DNA from: Aquipseudomonas ullengensis
Lineage (GTDB): Bacteria; Pseudomonadota; Gammaproteobacteria; Pseudomonadales; Pseudomonadaceae
DNA length: 64,000 bases
Assembly (NCBI RefSeq): GCF_014174475.1
Contig: NZ_JACJUD010000005.1
Location: 1 to 64,000 of the forward strand
Direction of reading: 5' to 3'
In this document: piece after piece, positions 24,901-33,522 of the stretch
Layout of the letters: every line of letters starts with the position of its first letter
Position numbering within the stretch: the first letter of the stretch is position 1
Notes under the pieces: model-generated
What the model was told of the DNA's origin: nothing
What the model saw: the letters and a program-made list of their open reading frames with translations, nothing else
The model's database searches: none
Translations under genes and position numbers: made by a program

Positions 24901-26803
24901 GCAGGGTGTCGTTGAGCTGCTGGATATCGATATCCAGACCTTCGGCCGCGGTGAAGGCGAAATCGTGAATCCAGAACTCGCGACCATCGGCGCGGCGCAG
25001 CTTGTAGGGGAACTCACCGAGTACGCGCAAGCCGAGGTTTTCCAGGATCGGCAGCACGTCCGACAGCGGCAGCGGCGTATCGGCGTGGTACAGCTTGCAG
25101 TGCAGCTCGCGATCGCCCTGGGCCAGCGGCTGGTAGAAGCTCATCACCAGCTGGCGCTGCTCGGAGAGACTGAGCAGGTGCTGCATGTCGACCACCGCCG
25201 AGTGCGGGGCGAAACGCTCGTAGTAGCCGGCCGGGAAGCCTTTCGGGAAGTCGGCCAGCACCTGGGTGCCCTGGGCCTCGCCGAAGCTTTCCACCACCAG
25301 GCTGGCGTAGTCGTCCTTCCACGACCGGCAAGCCTGGATGACTTCCTTCTCGATGCGCGCCGGGTCGATCTGCGTGCGGTTCTTCGGGTCGACCTTGAGG
25401 ATGAACTGCACCCGCGCCAGCACCGACTCGGAGAAATAGGTCCAGAACTCGCAGTCACTGGCGCCCAGGCGCTCCATGAGGATCTGCTGGATTTTCACCC
25501 GGGTCTCGGTGGAGTACACGTCGCGCGGCACGTAGGCCAGGCAGTAGGCGAAGCGGCCGTAAGGGTCGCGGCGGATGAACAGGCGCAGTTTGTTGCGTTC
25601 CTGGATCTGCACGATGGCGATGGCGGTGTTGAACAGCTCGTCCACCGGGGTCTGGAACAGGTCGTCACGCGGCAGCACTTCGAGGATCTGCTCCAGCTCC
25701 TTGCCCAGGTGCGCCTGGCGGTCGAAGCCGGAGCGCTGGGCGATTTCCGCCACCTTGCGGCGGATAAAGGGAATGCGATTGACGCTCTCGGCATACACCG
25801 CCGAGGTGTACAGGCCCATGAAGCGGCATTCCTTGACCACCCGGCCCTTGGCGTCCAGCTCACGAATGGAGACGAAATCCGGGTACGCCGGGCGGTGCAC
25901 GCGGCTCGGCAGCGCGGCCTTGGCGAAGGACAGCAGCAGCGGCTCACGCAGGTAGTCGACCGCCTCCTTCTCGACGTGCAGCTCGTCCTTGGTCAGGCCG
26001 CTACGCAGGCGGCGCGACAGGCCGAGCAGGGATTTCTGGTCATACACCAGGTGGCCGCCGTCCTTCTCCTCGACCAGGGTGAATTCCTCGTAACCGAGGA
26101 AAGTGAAGTGGTTGTCCAGCAGCCAGGCGAGGAAGGTCTTCACTTCGGCCAGTTCGGCGCCATCGACCTTGAGCTTGGCCTTGTCCAGCCCGGCCAGTAG
26201 CTCTTCGGCACGGGCCTTCATCGGGCGGAAGTCGGCAACCGCCAGGCGCACTTCCTCGAGCACATCCTGCAGCGCCGTTTCCAGCGCACGCAATTCGCCG
26301 GCATTGGCGCAGCGGTCGATCTCCAGGTACATCAGCGCTTCTTGCTGCACATCCTTGGCGGTGCTGCCCTTGGCCACCAGCTCCTGCAGGTCGCCATTCT
26401 TCTTGCGTCGCACATTGAACACGCTGTTTTGCAGGGTGTGGATGCTGTAGCCGCGACGGTTCAGCTCCATACGCACCGAGTCGACCAGGAACGGCAGGTC
26501 GGCATGCAGCACTTCCACGGCGCTGTGGGTGGACTGCCAGCCGTGCTTCTCGTAGTCGGGGTTGTAGGCGCGCACCACTGGCTTGGCCGGGTCGAAGCGC
26601 TCGAGCAGGCGCCAGGAAGACAGGGTGCAACCCGCCAGGTCACTGATGCGGCGCTGGGTCAGCTCGTCGAGGGCGACGATGCCGAAGAATTGTTCAGCGA
26701 ACAGGGTGAGTTGTGGCAGTGCCTTGTCGCTGACGTGCTGTGCCAGGGCCGCTTGCAGTTGATGCTGGAAGTCGGCTTTGCTGGCCGCGGTGAAGAACGC
26801 CAT
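21941..26803 (-). CDS. gdhB: NAD-specific glutamate dehydrogenase, large (180 kDa) type
   Basis: Oxidatively deaminates glutamate to 2-oxoglutarate and ammonium in the catabolic direction. The 1620 residues equal the P. aeruginosa GdhB length as I know it. The order is a long N-terminal regulatory part with ACT-like regions, then the dehydrogenase core with VPMGAKGGFIPRK (Lys near residue 855) and a Rossmann region around VIGIGDMAGDVFGNG, then a long C-terminal helical part. GGAGC 8 nt before the ATG supports the start. In P. aeruginosa the enzyme is induced by arginine and allosterically activated by arginine. No frameshift is seen along 4.9 kb. Confidence 0.97.
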   Translation of the reverse strand: MAFFTAASKADFQHQLQAALAQHVSDKALPQLTLFAEQFFGIVALDELTQRRISDLAGCTLSSWRLLERFDPAKPVVRAYNPDYEKHGWQSTHSAVEVLHADLPFLVDSVRMELNRRGYSIHTLQNSVFNVRRKKNGDLQELVAKGSTAKDVQQEALMYLEIDRCANAGELRALETALQDVLEEVRLAVADFRPMKARAEELLAGLDKAKLKVDGAELAEVKTFLAWLLDNHFTFLGYEEFTLVEEKDGGHLVYDQKSLLGLSRRLRSGLTKDELHVEKEAVDYLREPLLLSFAKAALPSRVHRPAYPDFVSIRELDAKGRVVKECRFMGLYTSAVYAESVNRIPFIRRKVAEIAQRSGFDRQAHLGKELEQILEVLPRDDLFQTPVDELFNTAIAIVQIQERNKLRLFIRRDPYGRFAYCLAYVPRDVYSTETRVKIQQILMERLGASDCEFWTYFSESVLARVQFILKVDPKNRTQIDPARIEKEVIQACRSWKDDYASLVVESFGEAQGTQVLADFPKGFPAGYYERFAPHSAVVDMQHLLSLSEQRQLVMSFYQPLAQGDRELHCKLYHADTPLPLSDVLPILENLGLRVLGEFPYKLRRADGREFWIHDFAFTAAEGLDIDIQQLNDTLQDAFVQIVGGFAENDAFNRLVLTASIPWRDVALLRAYARYLKQIRLGFDLSYIASTLVNHAEVTKELVRLFKTRFYLARKLTVEDLEDKQQKLEQAILAALDNVAVLNEDRILRRYLDLIKATLRTNFYQPGADGQAKPYFSFKLSPRLIPEIPRPVPKYEIFVYCPRVEGVHLRFGDVARGGLRWSDREEDFRTEVLGLVKAQQVKNAVIVPMGAKGGFIPRKMPVGANRDEVLAEGIACYRIFISGLLDITDNLKDGAVVPPANVVRHDPDDPYLVVAADKGTATFSDIANGIALDYGFWLGDAFASGGSAGYDHKGMGITAKGGWVSVQRHFRECGIDVQKDLTTVIGIGDMAGDVFGNGLLLSDKLQMVAAFNHMHIFIDPNPDAAKSFVERQRLFDLPRSSWADYDAKLISAGGGIFLRSAKSIAISPEMQARFDISADKLAPTELLNALLKAPVDLLWNGGIGTYVKSSKESHADVGDKANDGLRVNGCELRAKVVGEGGNLGMTQLGRVEYGLSGGASNTDFIDNAGGVDCSDHEVNIKILLGEIVGAGDMTGKQRNKLLAEMTDAVGALVLGNNYKQTQALSLAERRARERLAEYKRLMAALEAAGKLDRALEFLPSDDELNERAASGRGLTRPELSVLISYSKIDLKEALLKSLVPDDDYLAREMETAFPAQLSKKFAEPMRRHRLKREIVSTQIANDLVNHMGITFVQRLKESTGMSAANVAGAYVIVRDVFRLPHWWKQIEALDYQVPAELQLMLMDELMRLGRRATRWFLRSRRDDLDAARDVGHFGPRVAELAMRLDELLEGPARELWLSRYQGFVEAGAPEELARVVAGTSHLYTLLPIIEAADVTGKPASEVATAYFAVGGALELSWYLQQITSLPVENNWQALAREAFRDDLDWQQRAITIAVLQMAEGPADIEERVVFWLEQHRTLVQRWLAMLGELRAATGTDYAMYAVANRELMDLAQSDKQGVRIP

Positions 26804-27302
26804 GGTGATGCTCCACTGGACTTGTTATTCGAGGGTGCCGTACGTCGCTGGGGAAACAGCGCAGCGCGAATCCGCTATCGGAACAGTCTAGGCAATTAAC
26901 GAAACCGAGCAGTCCGTACGACGACCAATAGGTCACACCCAGCTTAGCGACAGCCCATGACAGGACGCTTGCGGCCCTGCGACATATTCGTTCATCGCCA
27001 TGTAGGTGCTGCGGCTGCCTACACAGGCAAATTCTGGCCCTGTCACGTGTTGCCAAGAAAGAAAGTCCCACATCCTGACTCTGCTCACTGCCAATCTGGA
27101 TTCCCGCCTTCGCGGGAATGACGGTTAACACGGGCCACGCAGCTTGCTTTTTACTCGTCATTCCCGCGAAGGCGGGAATCCAGGAGGACCCGACTCCAGC
27201 GTCCGGGCGCAGCCCACCCGAGCAACCAACGGGGACATAACCCGCAGCGCAGTGTGGCAAGCTGCTAAGGTGCCCACGCCCACGCAGTCTGGTAGGGAAA
27301 CC
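26804..27302. other. 499-nt divergent intergenic region
   Basis: It separates leftward gdhB from the rightward DUF1353-like gene. It holds the perfect inverted repeat at 27096-27183 and a smaller hairpin, TGTAGG...CCTACA, at 27001-27023. No ORF of substance and no convincing promoter for gdhB could be fixed by eye. Confidence 0.6.
27096..27183. repeat. Perfect 28-bp inverted repeat (TTCCCGCCTTCGCGGGAA type)
   Basis: Positions 27096-27123 and 27156-27183 are exact inverted complements. Each arm contains TTCCCGC...GCGGGAA, itself palindromic. The loop is 32 nt. The same family occurs at 17248-17315, and a decayed piece lies near 35604-35631. Confidence 0.85.
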
Positions 27303-28160
27303 ATGCAGTTGAATCCGCGCCAACGCCCCCTCGTCGTCCATTTCGGCAACCTGCTGGTTACCGCCCTCGGCCTGCTCCTGCTGGGGCTGGCCGCCTGGCT
27401 GCGTCCCAGCCTGATCGCTCCGTTGCTGTGGGCTGGCATCCCGGTCTATCTCGGCGTGCTGTTGCCGCGCTGGATCGGTCGTAAGGAACGCCTGCGCCGC
27501 GCCGCTGCCGCACGCCAGGCCGATCAGTCGAAATGGGGGTTCACCTGCCGCGACCATGCCGGCCCCTGGCTCAACTTCATCGACCGCCCTCTGCTGCGCC
27601 ATTGCCCGCAATTTGCCGGGCGCTACTTCTATGGCGAATGGCTGGTGATCCACGACGGCCTGCTGCTAATCAACCCCGGCCAGGCCGAGGTGGACCTGGC
27701 GCAACGCAGCGTGCGCTACGCCTTCGACCGCCCTACCACCTATGCCTGGGATGGCTGTACACCCAAGGTGCCGTTCTACTGGCTGGCGATCATCGGCATC
27801 CCGGACTGGTGGGAGAAGCAGCACCGATTGCTGCGCCTGGAGGCCGGCTCGGTACACGAGCAGGAAGTGTTCTGGCCGCTGGCCCACCCCGCCAGCCTGG
27901 TGCACGACGCGCTGTACCAATATTTGAACGTCGCCCCAGTGGCCAAGCACGAGGCCGACCTGCTGTTCTTCCAGATGCTGCGCGAGGCCGGAATGATCCG
28001 CCCGCTGGCCTTTGCCTACTACCTGGCGGTGCGCCTGCTCGGCGCGCCTGATGTGCGCGGCCCAACGGCCGAACACCCGCCACTGCGCTGCCTGACCCCA
28101 CTGCCGAGCGCTTTGCCGCAGGCTGCAGTGAACTTCGCGCAACGCCAGCAGTCTGCTTGA
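27303..28160 (+). CDS. DUF1353-like membrane-anchored protein
   Basis: A 285-residue protein with two N-terminal hydrophobic segments (about residues 15-30 and 35-52) followed by a basic stretch and a soluble part. The C-terminal segment HPASLVHDALYQYLNVAP and the following AFAYYLAVRLLG resemble the DUF1353 signature. Function is unknown. GGGAAA upstream of the ATG at 27303 supports the start over upstream in-frame codons that lie in the repeat. It precedes the moxR operon by 142 nt, and the same neighbour exists in P. aeruginosa. Confidence 0.7.
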   Translation: MQLNPRQRPLVVHFGNLLVTALGLLLLGLAAWLRPSLIAPLLWAGIPVYLGVLLPRWIGRKERLRRAAAARQADQSKWGFTCRDHAGPWLNFIDRPLLRHCPQFAGRYFYGEWLVIHDGLLLINPGQAEVDLAQRSVRYAFDRPTTYAWDGCTPKVPFYWLAIIGIPDWWEKQHRLLRLEAGSVHEQEVFWPLAHPASLVHDALYQYLNVAPVAKHEADLLFFQMLREAGMIRPLAFAYYLAVRLLGAPDVRGPTAEHPPLRCLTPLPSALPQAAVNFAQRQQSA

Positions 28161-28302
28161 GCCGCGTCCCTTTTCCAGGAAAAGGGAACTGGCTTGCACG
28201 GCGCAGCTCGGGCTATCCCAGGCAAGGCCGCAATGCAGTAGAGTTAGCACCCCGGTCGGGTGCGTTCGGCTCCCAGTCAGTCCCTATCCAGGAAGTATCT
28301 CG

Positions 28303-29262
<960 letters not shown>

Positions 29263-29281
29263 GCCGCCGTCCGACGAGCCC

Positions 29282-30229
29282 ATGTCCATGCACGCCCAGC
29301 CCACGCAACCCGGCATTCGCGTCAGCCTCGCCGAGCTGATCGAGATGCGCCATCGCGTGCGCGAAGTGCAGCTGTTCTCCACCCCGGCGCGGCGCAGCCC
29401 GCTGATCGGCCTGCACCACTCCAAACTGCGTGGGCGCGGCGTCGACTTCGACCAGGTGCGCGTCTACCAGCCTGGCGACGACGTACGCACCATCGACTGG
29501 CGCGTCACCGCGCGCACCCAGGAGCCGCACACCAAGCTGTTCCATGAGGAGCGCGAGCGGCCGATCTTCATCATGGTCGAGCAAAGCCGCCGGCTGTTCT
29601 TCGGCTCCGGCCTGCTGTTCAAGTCGGTGCTCGCCGCCCACGCCGCCAGCCTGATCGGCTGGGCCGCCCTGGCCCACAACGACCGCATCGGCGGCCTGGT
29701 GTTCGGCGACAACGAGCACCACGAAATCAAGCCACGGCGCAGCAAGCAAAGCCTGCTGCAACTGCTCAACCGCCTGGCGCGGGCCAACCAGAACCTGCAC
29801 AGCGAAGCGCAGAGCGCGCGCGACAGTTTCGGCCTGGCCCTGCGCCGCGCCCGCGAAGTACTGCGCCCGGGCAGCCTGGTGCTGATCCTGTGCGACGAGC
29901 GCGCCCTCAGCGACGCCACCGAGCAGCAACTGACCCTGCTCGCCCGGCATACCGACCTGATCCTCCTGCCGCTGTCCGACCCGCTCGACCACGCCCTGCC
30001 GGCCGCGGGCCTGCTGCGTTTCGTCGAACACGGCGCACAGCTCGAACTGGACACCCAGAACCCCGACCTGCGCGCGGCCTACCACGCCCTTGGCGAGCAA
30101 CGTCGCGCACGCTGGCAGCGCCTGTCGCAGAAGCTCGGCGTGCCCCTGCTGTCGCTGTCCACCGCCAGCGACATGGTCGAACAACTGCGCGACCACCTTA
30201 GCGGGCAGCGTCCGGGGAAACGTCCATGA
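29282..30229 (+). CDS. DUF58 domain protein (VWA-like)
   Basis: A 315-residue protein with the DUF58 signature GRGVDFDQVRVYQPGDDVRTIDW followed by a VWA-like fold. The MIDAS position reads IMVEQSRRL, lacking the canonical DxSxS, as is common in this family. It is thought to link MoxR to Bat proteins. It lies 19 nt after moxR and overlaps the next gene by 4 nt. Confidence 0.9.
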   Translation: MSMHAQPTQPGIRVSLAELIEMRHRVREVQLFSTPARRSPLIGLHHSKLRGRGVDFDQVRVYQPGDDVRTIDWRVTARTQEPHTKLFHEERERPIFIMVEQSRRLFFGSGLLFKSVLAAHAASLIGWAALAHNDRIGGLVFGDNEHHEIKPRRSKQSLLQLLNRLARANQNLHSEAQSARDSFGLALRRAREVLRPGSLVLILCDERALSDATEQQLTLLARHTDLILLPLSDPLDHALPAAGLLRFVEHGAQLELDTQNPDLRAAYHALGEQRRARWQRLSQKLGVPLLSLSTASDMVEQLRDHLSGQRPGKRP

Positions 30230-30720
30230 ACCCGCTCGACCAGCTGCAACCCACCATCGCCCCGCCGCCGGTGTCCTGGTGGCCGCTGGCGCCGGGCTGG
30301 TGGCTGCTGCTGATCCTCATCCCACTGCTGGGCTGGGGCCTGTGGTACCTGCGCCGCTACCTGCCGCAGCGCAAGCAGCACCAGCAGGCCGAACAGGTGC
30401 TCGATCCGCTGCGCCTGGCTGCGCTGGCAGAACTGGCGCGCATGGTGCGCCCCTACGACGGCCAGCACGCCGGCCCCTGGTTGCAACAGCTGAATGCCCT
30501 GCTCAAGCGCCTGGCCCGCGCCCACTACCCACAGGAGCACAGCCATGTACTCAGCGGGCGCGCTTGGCTGGCGTTTCTCGACAGCCGTTGCCCGGCCGCC
30601 GGCCTGACCCGCTGGATGATCCTGGTGGAAGGCACCTACCGTAGCCATTGCAGCCTCGACGACAAGGCCATCAACGGCCTCAACCAGGCCGTCGACACCT
30701 GGATTCGCAAGCATGTTTGA
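30226..30720 (+). CDS. DUF4381 domain protein
   Basis: A 164-residue membrane protein with one strong transmembrane helix (about residues 19-40, PGWWLLLILIPLLGWGLWYL) and a cytoplasmic or periplasmic helical tail. DUF4381 proteins are typical members of Bat operons. Its ATG overlaps the DUF58 stop by 4 nt, and its end overlaps batA by 8 nt. Confidence 0.85.
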   Translation: MNPLDQLQPTIAPPPVSWWPLAPGWWLLLILIPLLGWGLWYLRRYLPQRKQHQQAEQVLDPLRLAALAELARMVRPYDGQHAGPWLQQLNALLKRLARAHYPQEHSHVLSGRAWLAFLDSRCPAAGLTRWMILVEGTYRSHCSLDDKAINGLNQAVDTWIRKHV

Positions 30721-31735
30721 ATTCACCTGGCTGTGGGTCTTCCTGCTCGCCCCGCTGCCCTGGCTGCTGCGTCGGGTGCTGCCAGCGGCGGACAGTGGCG
30801 AAGCCGCGCTCAAGGTCAGTTTCCTCGCCGAGCTGGAAGGCCTCAGCGGCCGCCGCGCCCGAGCCAACCTGCCGGCGTGGCGCCAGCAGGCACCGTTTGC
30901 CCTGCTCTGGCTGCTGCTGCTCTGCGCCGCCGCGCGCCCGGAATGGGTTGGTGAACCGCTGCCCCTGCCCGCCAGCGGCCGCGACCTGCTGGTGGCGGTG
31001 GATGTCTCCGGCTCGATGAGCTACAGCGACATGACCTGGAACGACGAGGAAGTCTCGCGCCTGGAGCTGGTGAAGAAGCTGTTCGGCGACTTCATCGAAG
31101 ACCGTCGCGGTGATCGCGTCGGCCTGATCCTGTTCGGCAGCCGCGCCTACCTGCAGTCGCCGCTGACCTTCGACCGCCACACCGTGCGCACCTGGCTCGA
31201 CGAAGCGCTGATCAACATCGCCGGCCCGCAGACCGCCATCGGCGACGCCATCGGCCTGGCGGTCAAACGCCTGCGCCAGCGCCCGGCCGACAGCCGCGTG
31301 CTGGTGCTGATCACCGACGGCGCCAACAACGGCGGCGAGATCGAGCCACGCACGGCTGCGCGCCTGGCCGCCGAGGAACAGGTGAAGATCTACACCATCG
31401 GCATCGGCGCCGACCCGCAGCAGAGCGGGATCATGGGCGCACTCGGGCTCAACCCGGGCATCGACCTGGACGAGCCGACCCTGATGAACATCGCCGAACA
31501 GACCGGCGGCACCTACTTCCGCGCCCGCGACAGCGAAGAACTGAAGCACATCGAAGCGACCCTCGACCAGCTCGAGCCTGCCCTGCAACAACCGACCCGT
31601 GCCCGCCCGGCGCTGGCCCTGTACGCCTGGCCACTGGGCACCGCGCTGCTACTGAGCCTGCTGCTGATTGCCCGCGAGTTGTGGCCGCACGCCCTGCAAA
31701 CCCTGGCCAATCGCATCGGGAGACGCGCCGCATGA
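30713..31735 (+). CDS. batA: VWA-domain membrane protein BatA
   Basis: A 340-residue protein with two N-terminal hydrophobic segments (residues 5-22, 60-75), a VWA domain with an intact metal-ion site DVSGSMS (Asp97, Ser99, Ser101) and LITDGANNGGEI, and a C-terminal membrane helix near 310. Bat proteins were linked to aerotolerance in Bacteroides and to envelope stress elsewhere. Coupled by overlaps to both neighbours. Confidence 0.92.
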   Translation: MFEFTWLWVFLLAPLPWLLRRVLPAADSGEAALKVSFLAELEGLSGRRARANLPAWRQQAPFALLWLLLLCAAARPEWVGEPLPLPASGRDLLVAVDVSGSMSYSDMTWNDEEVSRLELVKKLFGDFIEDRRGDRVGLILFGSRAYLQSPLTFDRHTVRTWLDEALINIAGPQTAIGDAIGLAVKRLRQRPADSRVLVLITDGANNGGEIEPRTAARLAAEEQVKIYTIGIGADPQQSGIMGALGLNPGIDLDEPTLMNIAEQTGGTYFRARDSEELKHIEATLDQLEPALQQPTRARPALALYAWPLGTALLLSLLLIARELWPHALQTLANRIGRRAA

Positions 31736-33522
31736 GCCTCGCCTTGCTCTGGCCACATTGGCTGCGTCCCTGGTGGCTGCTCCTGCTGCCGCTGCTCGGC
31801 TGGCTGCTCTGGCAACTCTGGCACCGCCAACGCCGTAGCGGGCGCTGGCAACTGCTGCTGCCGCCGGCGTTCCAGGCCGTACTGCTGAGTGGCGGGCGCA
31901 CCCGCAACAATCGCCTGCCGTGGATTGCCCTCGGTATCGCCTGGCTGCTGGCCCTGGTCGCCCTGCTCGGCCCGAGCTGGCAACGCGTCGAGATGGCCAG
32001 CCAGAAACGCGCCGACCCACTGGTGGTGATGCTCGAACTGACTCCTGCCATGCTCGCCACCGACGCCACGCCCAATCGCCTGGAACAGGCCAAGCGCAAG
32101 CTGCTCGACCTGCTGCAGGAGCGCATGGACGCGCAGACCGCGATCATCGTCTACGCCGGCAGCGCCCACACCCTGGTGCCGCTGTCAGATGACCAAAGCA
32201 CCGCGCGCAACCTGCTGGAAGCGCTGAAGCCCTCGCTGATGCCCGAGCCCGGGCGGCGTGCCGACCTGGCCGTGGACAAGGCCCTGCACCTGCTGGAGCA
32301 AGGCGCCCAGGGCCAGGGCCGCCTGCTGCTGATCACCAGCGAACTGAGCGCGGACGAACGCAGCGCCATCCGCACAGCTCTCGGCAGCAAGGGCGAGCGC
32401 CTGGCCATCCTCGGTATCGGCACCCCACAGGGCGCACCGGTGCGCGGCGAAGACGGCAGCTTCCTCAAGGACAGCAGCGGCAGCATCCTCCTGCCGCGCC
32501 TGGATGGCGCCGGGCTCAAGCGCTTCGCTGGCGAAGTCGGTGGCCTCTATCGCCAGGCACGCCTGGATGAGCGCGACCTGCAGGGCCTCGGCCTGCTGCA
32601 GGGCGCGCAGAGCCTGCGCGAGAACAGCGAGCCGACACAACTGGCCGCCTGGGCCGACCAGGGCCACTGGCTGCTCCTACCCCTGCTGCTGCTCGCCGCC
32701 TGCGCCGGGCGCCGGGGCTGGCTGTTCTGCCTGCCGTTGCTGCTGATGGCGGCGCCGCAACCCAGCTACGCCTTCGAATTCCGCGACCTGTGGCTGCGCC
32801 CCGACCAGCAGGGCCAGCGCCTGCTCGACGCGCAGCAACCCAAGGAAGCCGCCGAGCACTTCAGCGATCCGCGCTGGCAGGGTGAAGCGCTGTACCGCGC
32901 GGGTGACTACCCAGCCGCCGCCGAACGCTTCGCCCAGGGCGGCAGCGCCATCGATCACTACAACCGCGGCAATGCCCTGGCCAAGAGCAACGAGCTGGAA
33001 GCCGCGCTGGACGCCTACGAACAGGCCCTGGAGCTGCAACCCGAGCTCGCCGAAGCCCAGCAGAACAAGCAGCTGGTCGAACAGCTCCTGCAGCAACAGA
33101 AACAGCAGCAAGACCAACAACAGCAACAGAACCAGCAAGGCCAGGGGCAACAAAGCGAGCAGACGTCCGCGCAACAGAAGCAGGACGACGCTGGCACCCC
33201 ACAAACGGATACCGGCAGCCAGGGCCAAGCCGCCGACGGCGACCCACAACCCAGCAAACAGGATGGTCAACAGCAGGACGGCCAGGCCGACCCGCAGAAA
33301 GCCAACCCCCAGGGCCAGCAGCCTGCCGGCAACGCTGACGCCCAACCCGCCAAGCCCGGCCAGGATGGCCAGCAGCAGCAAGCGGCCGCCGCCGAGCCGC
33401 TGGGCGACGAACGCCGCGACGCCCTGGAACAATGGTTGCGGCAGATCCCCGATGATCCGGGCGAGCTGCTGCGGCGCAAATTCCTCTACGAACAGCAACA
33501 GCGCCAGGAACAGTCCCAATGA
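31732..33522 (+). CDS. batB: BatB/BatC fusion: VWA domain, TPRs and Gln-rich region
   Basis: A 596-residue protein that joins a BatB-type VWA membrane domain (membrane segments about 14-32 and 62-82, and 320-345) to a BatC-like TPR region (about 370-450). A Gln/Asp/Pro-rich linker (about 450-555) and a short conserved C-terminal region (LEQWLRQIPDDPGELLRRKF) follow. The MIDAS motif is degenerate: the DxSxS position reads ELTPA (102-106), so metal binding is doubtful. The start at 31732 overlaps the batA stop by 4 nt; the frame opens 17 codons earlier. Confidence 0.9.
   Translation: MSLALLWPHWLRPWWLLLLPLLGWLLWQLWHRQRRSGRWQLLLPPAFQAVLLSGGRTRNNRLPWIALGIAWLLALVALLGPSWQRVEMASQKRADPLVVMLELTPAMLATDATPNRLEQAKRKLLDLLQERMDAQTAIIVYAGSAHTLVPLSDDQSTARNLLEALKPSLMPEPGRRADLAVDKALHLLEQGAQGQGRLLLITSELSADERSAIRTALGSKGERLAILGIGTPQGAPVRGEDGSFLKDSSGSILLPRLDGAGLKRFAGEVGGLYRQARLDERDLQGLGLLQGAQSLRENSEPTQLAAWADQGHWLLLPLLLLAACAGRRGWLFCLPLLLMAAPQPSYAFEFRDLWLRPDQQGQRLLDAQQPKEAAEHFSDPRWQGEALYRAGDYPAAAERFAQGGSAIDHYNRGNALAKSNELEAALDAYEQALELQPELAEAQQNKQLVEQLLQQQKQQQDQQQQQNQQGQGQQSEQTSAQQKQDDAGTPQTDTGSQGQAADGDPQPSKQDGQQQDGQADPQKANPQGQQPAGNADAQPAKPGQDGQQQQAAAAEPLGDERRDALEQWLRQIPDDPGELLRRKFLYEQQQRQEQSQ

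Noticed and set aside
23951-26200. 749-codon open frame on the plus strand within gdhB
   Set aside because: It is antisense to the gdhB core, has no motif, and is explained by high GC codon use.
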